Below, piece by piece: positions 60,674-64,000 of a stretch of 64,000 nt of DNA (its first letter is position 1; the number at the start of each line of letters is the position of its first letter). Location of the stretch: positions 1,612,001 to 1,676,000 of the forward strand of contig NZ_AP022567.1 of assembly GCF_010727475.1 (NCBI RefSeq). The letters are read 5' to 3'. A program made the translations under genes and the position numbers. The notes beneath the pieces were generated by a model, which saw nothing but the letters and a program-made list of their open reading frames with translations, was not told the DNA's origin and searched no databases. Source of the DNA: Mycolicibacterium mageritense (GTDB taxonomy: Bacteria > Actinomycetota > Actinomycetes > Mycobacteriales > Mycobacteriaceae).

Positions 60674-61555
60674 TCAAGAGTCGCTTGCCAAGGGAGGGGC
60701 GCCGGCGCGAGCGGAGAACGTGTGCCGCATCTCGCCGATCGACTCGGCATACGTCGTGAGCTCGTCACCGGGCTTTAACAGAATCTGCGGTGTGCGGGTG
60801 AAACCCACACCACTGGGAGTTCCCGTGAAGATGAGGTCACCGGGAAGTAATGAGACGGTGGCGGACAGGAATTCGATGATCGCGGGAACGGAGAAGATCA
60901 TGCCGCTGGTCCGGCCCTTCTGCATCGGCATCCCATTGACGGCACACCCCAATTCAATGTCGTCAGGGTTATCGAACTCATCGGGCGTCGCCACCACTGG
61001 GCCTATCGGGGTGAATCCCGGGAAGGACTTTCCCAGGCTCATTTGTTGCGGAGCCGAACCTGCCCACTGCGTGTACCGCTCCGAGAGATCCTGCCCCACG
61101 GTGATACCGGCGACGTGCCGCCATGCCTCGTGAGCGGGAACCTGATCTGCGCGCGTGCCGATCACCACGACGAGTTCGGCCTCGAAGTCGACGGCACCCT
61201 GTGGCAGCGCGATGCAGTCGTAGGGTCCGGCGATCGACGATGGAAATTTCGCGAAGACCATGGGGATCGTCGGTGTATCAAGGCCCGATTCCTCCACATG
61301 GGACGAGTAGTTGATACCGATGGCAAAGATCTGGCGTGGACGAGGCACGGGACTGCCGATTGCCGCGTTGTCGCACATCGTTACCGGTTTCACACCACCG
61401 AGATAGTCTGCAGCCCAGAGTCGTAACTCATCCCATTGCTCATAGAGGTCTTGCGGATCTGACCCGAAGGCTCCCCCACTAGCCTGCTCGACGTCGACGG
61501 TCCCACCGTCGGTTTCGAGCGCAGCCCGCCCACCGATGTTGTATAAGCGCATCAT
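60674..61555 (-). CDS. fumarylacetoacetate hydrolase-family protein
   Basis: The 293-residue member of the FAH fold (acylpyruvase/2-hydroxyhepta-dienedioate isomerase type) has IFAIGINYSSHVEESGLDTP, the metal-site stretch VDFEAELVVVIGTRADQVP with conserved acidic residues, QDLSERYTQW and GDLIFTGTPSGVGFTR. A GAAGGG site precedes the paired ATGs at 61550-61555. It follows the broken VOC gene, which suggests an original meta-cleavage pathway of dioxygenase plus hydrolase. The 210 bp between them holds nothing recognisable. Confidence 0.92.
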   Translation of the reverse strand: MMRLYNIGGRAALETDGGTVDVEQASGGAFGSDPQDLYEQWDELRLWAADYLGGVKPVTMCDNAAIGSPVPRPRQIFAIGINYSSHVEESGLDTPTIPMVFAKFPSSIAGPYDCIALPQGAVDFEAELVVVIGTRADQVPAHEAWRHVAGITVGQDLSERYTQWAGSAPQQMSLGKSFPGFTPIGPVVATPDEFDNPDDIELGCAVNGMPMQKGRTSGMIFSVPAIIEFLSATVSLLPGDLIFTGTPSGVGFTRTPQILLKPGDELTTYAESIGEMRHTFSARAGAPPLASDS

Positions 61556-61765
61556 TTTCCCTTCGAATGCCTTCGTTACCAGCGCTCGCTAGCGTCGTTC
61601 TGCCATCGCGAGAGACCATGAAACCGCCTGCCTCCATTGGAAACTGTGAGCGCCCTAGCGCTCATTTGCTCGGTTCCGTGCCGTGGAGCGCGCCCACGAA
61701 TCGGCCAATCCCCTGCGCTCGTCATCTGTCGCCACGACCCCTTTCCCGTACAACGTTCCCGTCGG

Positions 61766-62327
61766 TTAGTGGGTTCGAGACTGGCGAGCACCAGGGAGGG
61801 GTGGGGAAGTTTCGGCCCTGACAGCGCCCGTGTTCGACTTGTCAGTTCGGCGACACTGGCTCCGTTGGCTGGTGCCTCGACCATTTTTCTCCGCGTCGAA
61901 ATGTGGTCCCCAGGGGTCCGGTTCAAAGTCCGGTCCCTGGAGAGGTGCTGTGGCTTCCTCAGGGGTGGCGTAATTGTCGATCTGCAGTTCAACGAAGTTC
62001 CCATCGGGATCGCGGTAGTAGACGACGTCGTGACACCGTGTTGAACCGGCACCGTGGGCGGGCGAATTCCTACGCTGGCAAGGTGCTGGCATTGGTCCAG
62101 GAGTTCATCGAGCGTGCTGAAGGTGAAGGCCATGTGGTTCATTCCGGCAGCCTTCGGATTCTTCGGTTCCACTCCGTCGGGCAGCGCAGCGATGGTAGTG
62201 AGATGATGCTCCTCGTCCAGGTCAGGAACATCAGGCCGACGCCCGCGAGTACCACGTGCGCATTGAGGATTTCCGCGTAGAACTGCGCCAATGATTCGGG
62301 GAGACCGGTCTGCAACACGACATGCGC
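61766..62327 (-). pseudogene. VOC dioxygenase-like gene, 3' part (frameshifted)
   Basis: On the minus strand the reading continues from the insertion point as AHVVLQTGLPESLAQFYAEI, then LNAHVVLAGVGLMFLT. A one-base deletion near 62219 shifts it to DEEHHLTTIAALPDGVEPKN and AGMNHMAFTFSTLDELLDQC. A second one-base deletion near 62013 shifts it to YYRDPDGNFVELQIDNYATP before running on to a stop at 61766. This is the layout of a glyoxalase/extradiol-dioxygenase (VOC) protein, including the C-terminal metal-ligand glutamate in FVELQ. Two frameshifts plus the insertion make it non-functional. Confidence 0.8.
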
Positions 62328-63418
62328 TAGTGTCCTGCGCCGGGAATTCGTTGAAGATATGAACCGAGTCGTTCGAAGATCTCGTCGGCGGTCTTGGTCC
62401 AGTTGAACGGGCGGGGGTTGTCGTTCCAGTCTGCGATCCACTCGCGAATGTCCTTCTCGAGGGCCTGAATTGAGCGGTGAACGCCGCGGCGCAGTTTCTG
62501 GTCGGTGAGTAACCCGAACCACCGCTCGACCTGGTTGAGCCACGACGAGTAGGTCGGGGTGAAGTGCATGTGGAATCGGGGATGGGCGGCAAGCCATTTG
62601 GTTACTGTCGGCGATTTGTGCGTCGAGTAGTTGTCGCAGATCAGATGGACGTCCAGGTCAGCGGGCACGGTGTTGTCCAACTTGGTCAAGAACTTCTTGA
62701 ACTCGATCGCGCGGTGCCGGCGGTGAATCGAGCCGTAGACCTCGCCGGTGGCCACATCCAGGGCGGCGAACAAGGTGGTGATTCCGTGCCGCACGTAGTC
62801 ATGGGTGCGGCGCTCGGGCATGCCGGGCATCATCGGCAGGACCGGCGCGCTGCGATCCAAGGCCTGGATCTGCGATTTTTCATCGACGCAGAGCACCAGT
62901 GCCTTCTCCGGCGGGTCCAGATACAACCCCACGACGTCACGGACCTTGTCGACGAACTGCGGGTCGTTGCTGATCTTGAAGGTGTCCACCTGATGCGGCT
63001 TGAGGCCGAACGACTTCCAGATCCGTCCGACCGTTGACTTCGACAACCCGGTCTCAGCCGCCATCGAAGACCGCGACCAGTGCGTGGCGCCTTTGGGTTG
63101 ACGCTCCAACGTGGCCACGATCAGCTGCTCGACCGCCTCGTCGGTGATCTTGCGCGGCGCACCAGGACGCGGCTCATCGGCCAGACCCTCCAGTCGCGCC
63201 TCCAGGAACCGTCCACGCCATTTGCCGACCGTTTGCGGCCACACACCTTCATCAGCGGCGACTTCCTTGTTGGATTTCCCTGCCGCGCAACCCAACACGA
63301 TCCGACAACGTTGGGCCAACGCCTGCGAGGACTTCGATCGACGGGCCCACCGCTGCAACGTCTCACGTTCGTCGTCGGTCAACACCAACTCGACTACCGG
63401 CCTACCCCTGGTTCCCAC
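62327..63418 (-). CDS. IS630-family DDE transposase
   Basis: The 363-residue transposase has an N-terminal helix-turn-helix region (VELVLTDDERETLQRWARRS, then GVWPQTVGKWRGRFLEARLEG). The DDE catalytic core follows: ALVLCVDEKSQIQALDRS (first Asp), VHLICDNYSTHKSPTVTKWL (second Asp) and TPTYSSWLNQVERWFGLLTD (Glu), all typical of IS630. It starts at GTG 63416-63418. The stop TAG uses the TA target duplication plus one flanking base, and the last residues are encoded by the inverted repeat. No frameshift is seen, so it should be functional. Confidence 0.95.
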   Translation of the reverse strand: MGTRGRPVVELVLTDDERETLQRWARRSKSSQALAQRCRIVLGCAAGKSNKEVAADEGVWPQTVGKWRGRFLEARLEGLADEPRPGAPRKITDEAVEQLIVATLERQPKGATHWSRSSMAAETGLSKSTVGRIWKSFGLKPHQVDTFKISNDPQFVDKVRDVVGLYLDPPEKALVLCVDEKSQIQALDRSAPVLPMMPGMPERRTHDYVRHGITTLFAALDVATGEVYGSIHRRHRAIEFKKFLTKLDNTVPADLDVHLICDNYSTHKSPTVTKWLAAHPRFHMHFTPTYSSWLNQVERWFGLLTDQKLRRGVHRSIQALEKDIREWIADWNDNPRPFNWTKTADEIFERLGSYLQRIPGAGH

Positions 63419-63462
63419 CCGCCAATTCTACAATTAATCAACTAATTTACGGCGCAGGACAC
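62330..63462. mobile_element. IS630-family insertion sequence
   Basis: A 1133-bp element is bounded by perfect 13-bp inverted repeats GTGTCCTGCGCCG (62330-62342) and CGGCGCAGGACAC (63450-63462). It is flanked by a TA dinucleotide on each side (62328-62329 and 63463-63464), the hallmark target duplication of the IS630/Tc1 family. It carries one intact transposase gene and has landed after the eighth codon of a VOC gene. Intact ends and gene suggest recent or still active transposition. Confidence 0.92.
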
Positions 63463-63464
63463 TA

Positions 63465-63486
63465 GGCGCGGGCCTTGTGCGGACAT
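63465..63486 (-). pseudogene. VOC dioxygenase-like gene, 5' fragment
   Basis: ATG at 63484-63486, preceded by AAGGAG, begins MSAQGPR and breaks at the TA where the IS630 element sits. Removing the element and one TA joins it exactly to AHVVLQTGL at 62327, giving MSAQGPRLAHVVLQT, a normal VOC N-terminus. This shows that the gene was intact when the element inserted, or at least in this part. It was probably the first gene of an operon with the FAH-family and ChrB-like genes. Confidence 0.75.
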
Positions 63487-63926
63487 ATGTGGGCTCCTTC
63501 TATTCAAGCTTGACGACTCTGATACAGCAATCGGTGAGGCCGCGGGTGAAAACTGTTCCACTGCACGGCGAACGCGTTAAGCGTGTCGCGGAAACCGCGA
63601 TTTCATACCAACCCCTATGAACAACATCTGTTGTCTATAGTGAAGCACAACACATGTTGTTGAGGCAAGCTCATGCTTGTCGACTGCGGCGGCCATGGAG
63701 TATCGAGGTTCCGGTGGACCTCAAGTCCGTTTGCAGACACTTTGGGTCGCAACGGTATTAATCCAGGAGCGCTTGTGCCGCACCATCTCCCGGTACGGGA
63801 GCCTCGCACGGTCCGGCTGTTACCGCGACAGATTCCGGCGGTTGTAGCTCTCTACGGCTAGAACCTACAGTCGGCCATGTGGCGCCGACAGAGCCGGGCC
63901 ACCATCGGCGGACAAGTGTCCAGCCC
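63487..63926. promoter_or_regulatory. 440-bp intergenic region with paired palindromic operators
   Basis: No convincing gene is seen in this gap. Two copies of ACAACA-N2-TGTTGT, both perfect palindromes, lie at 63621-63634 (N2 = TC) and 63647-63660 (N2 = CA), with centres 26 bp apart, within a locally A/T-richer stretch. They are about 135-175 bp upstream of the broken VOC gene and could have controlled it. A 62-codon plus-strand frame at 63673-63861 lacks a ribosome site and family features. Confidence 0.6.
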
Positions 63927-64000
63927 TCAGCACTGCATCAGTAAGCGCTTGATCTGTGCAGTCAGGTGCTGCACATCGAAGGGCTTGTCGGAGTAGAGAA
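63927..64000 (-). CDS. response regulator, C-terminal end only
   Basis: Only the last 23 residues are in the window: LYSDKPFDVQHLTAQIKRLL followed by MQC and a TGA stop (63927-63929). The KPF motif and the following helix are the conserved end of a CheY-like receiver domain (beta5-alpha5), so the protein ends at or just after the receiver. It may be a single-domain regulator or the receiver at the end of a hybrid kinase. The rest lies beyond the window. Confidence 0.6.
   Translation of the reverse strand, partial: LYSDKPFDVQHLTAQIKRLLMQC

Noticed and set aside
61576..62592. A 338-codon minus-strand frame running from the transposase into the VOC gene
   Set aside because: It begins in an antiphase of the transposase and only passes through part of the frameshifted VOC gene; not a real protein.
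63673..63861. 62-codon plus-strand frame near the window end
   Set aside because: No ribosome site, no recognisable family and poor codon pattern.
1..64000. tRNA, rRNA, CRISPR arrays, prophage or plasmid origin
   Set aside because: Looked for cloverleaf-like GGTTCGA-type segments, regularly spaced repeats and phage structural genes by eye; found none.

Overview
The window looks like a chromosomal segment of a fast-growing mycobacterium (Mycolicibacterium type) or a close relative. The DNA is G+C-rich, GTG and TTG starts are common, and tightly packed operons use 4-base start/stop overlaps. It carries a PknK-type kinase fused to a MalT-like ATPase, and a catabolic operon whose LLM monooxygenase, flavin reductase, RibA1-like protein and SDR recall the Mce3R regulon of M. 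tuberculosis. I saw no tRNA, rRNA, CRISPR array or prophage. Most of the window is accessory catabolism and transport with local regulators.

Layout. 1-4.2 kb: a hydrolase lipoprotein (cut by the window edge) and a GMC oxidoreductase, divergent from a LysR regulator; then a coiled-coil membrane protein and an atypical SDR. 4.3-7.8 kb: pknK. 7.9-15.9 kb: an IclR gene and an operon for uptake (TctABC plus a DctM-like permease) and breakdown (RraA-like, DUF1932 dehydrogenase, cyclase-family hydrolase) of an unidentified carboxylate. 16.2-19 kb: a probable yybP-ykoY Mn2+ riboswitch in front of a UPF0016 cation transporter, an HD protein and a zinc alcohol dehydrogenase. 19-22.8 kb: the homogentisate pathway hpd-hmgA-fahA. 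23-29.8 kb: a metallophosphoesterase, an Lrp regulator divergent from an AceE-type E1 and a short E2, a DUF3263-like protein, an IclR regulator and a small exported protein.

30-45.4 kb: a 14-gene minus-strand operon headed by an LLM flavin monooxygenase. It also holds two enoyl-CoA hydratases, a complete branched-chain-type ABC importer, two acyl-CoA ligases, a creatininase-family hydrolase, a flavin reductase, a degenerate RibBA-like protein and an SDR. A divergent TetR gene with a 22-bp palindrome sits at its head.

45.5-53.3 kb holds the most unusual locus. A HutC-type GntR gene lies between two promoters that share the palindrome CTTGACTAGTCAAG. One promoter drives an SDR and a TauE/SafE permease. 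The other drives a PhnZ-like HD oxygenase, a phosphate-acyltransferase homologue, an OPA-family organophosphate transporter, a ketopantoate-reductase homologue and a PhnM homologue. No C-P lyase genes and no PhnY hydroxylase are present, so this looks like an undescribed oxidative phosphonate pathway.

53.6-59.8 kb: an acetoin-dehydrogenase-type operon (E1 alpha, E1 beta, an E2 with two peripheral-subunit-binding domains, E3) followed by an AcoR-like regulator without the sigma-54 ATPase domain. 59.8-63.5 kb: a ChrB-like protein with a coupled small ORF, an FAH-family hydrolase, and a VOC dioxygenase-like gene broken by an intact 1.13-kb IS630-family element and two frameshifts. The window ends in a 440-bp regulatory-looking gap with paired palindromes and the 3' end of a response-regulator gene.
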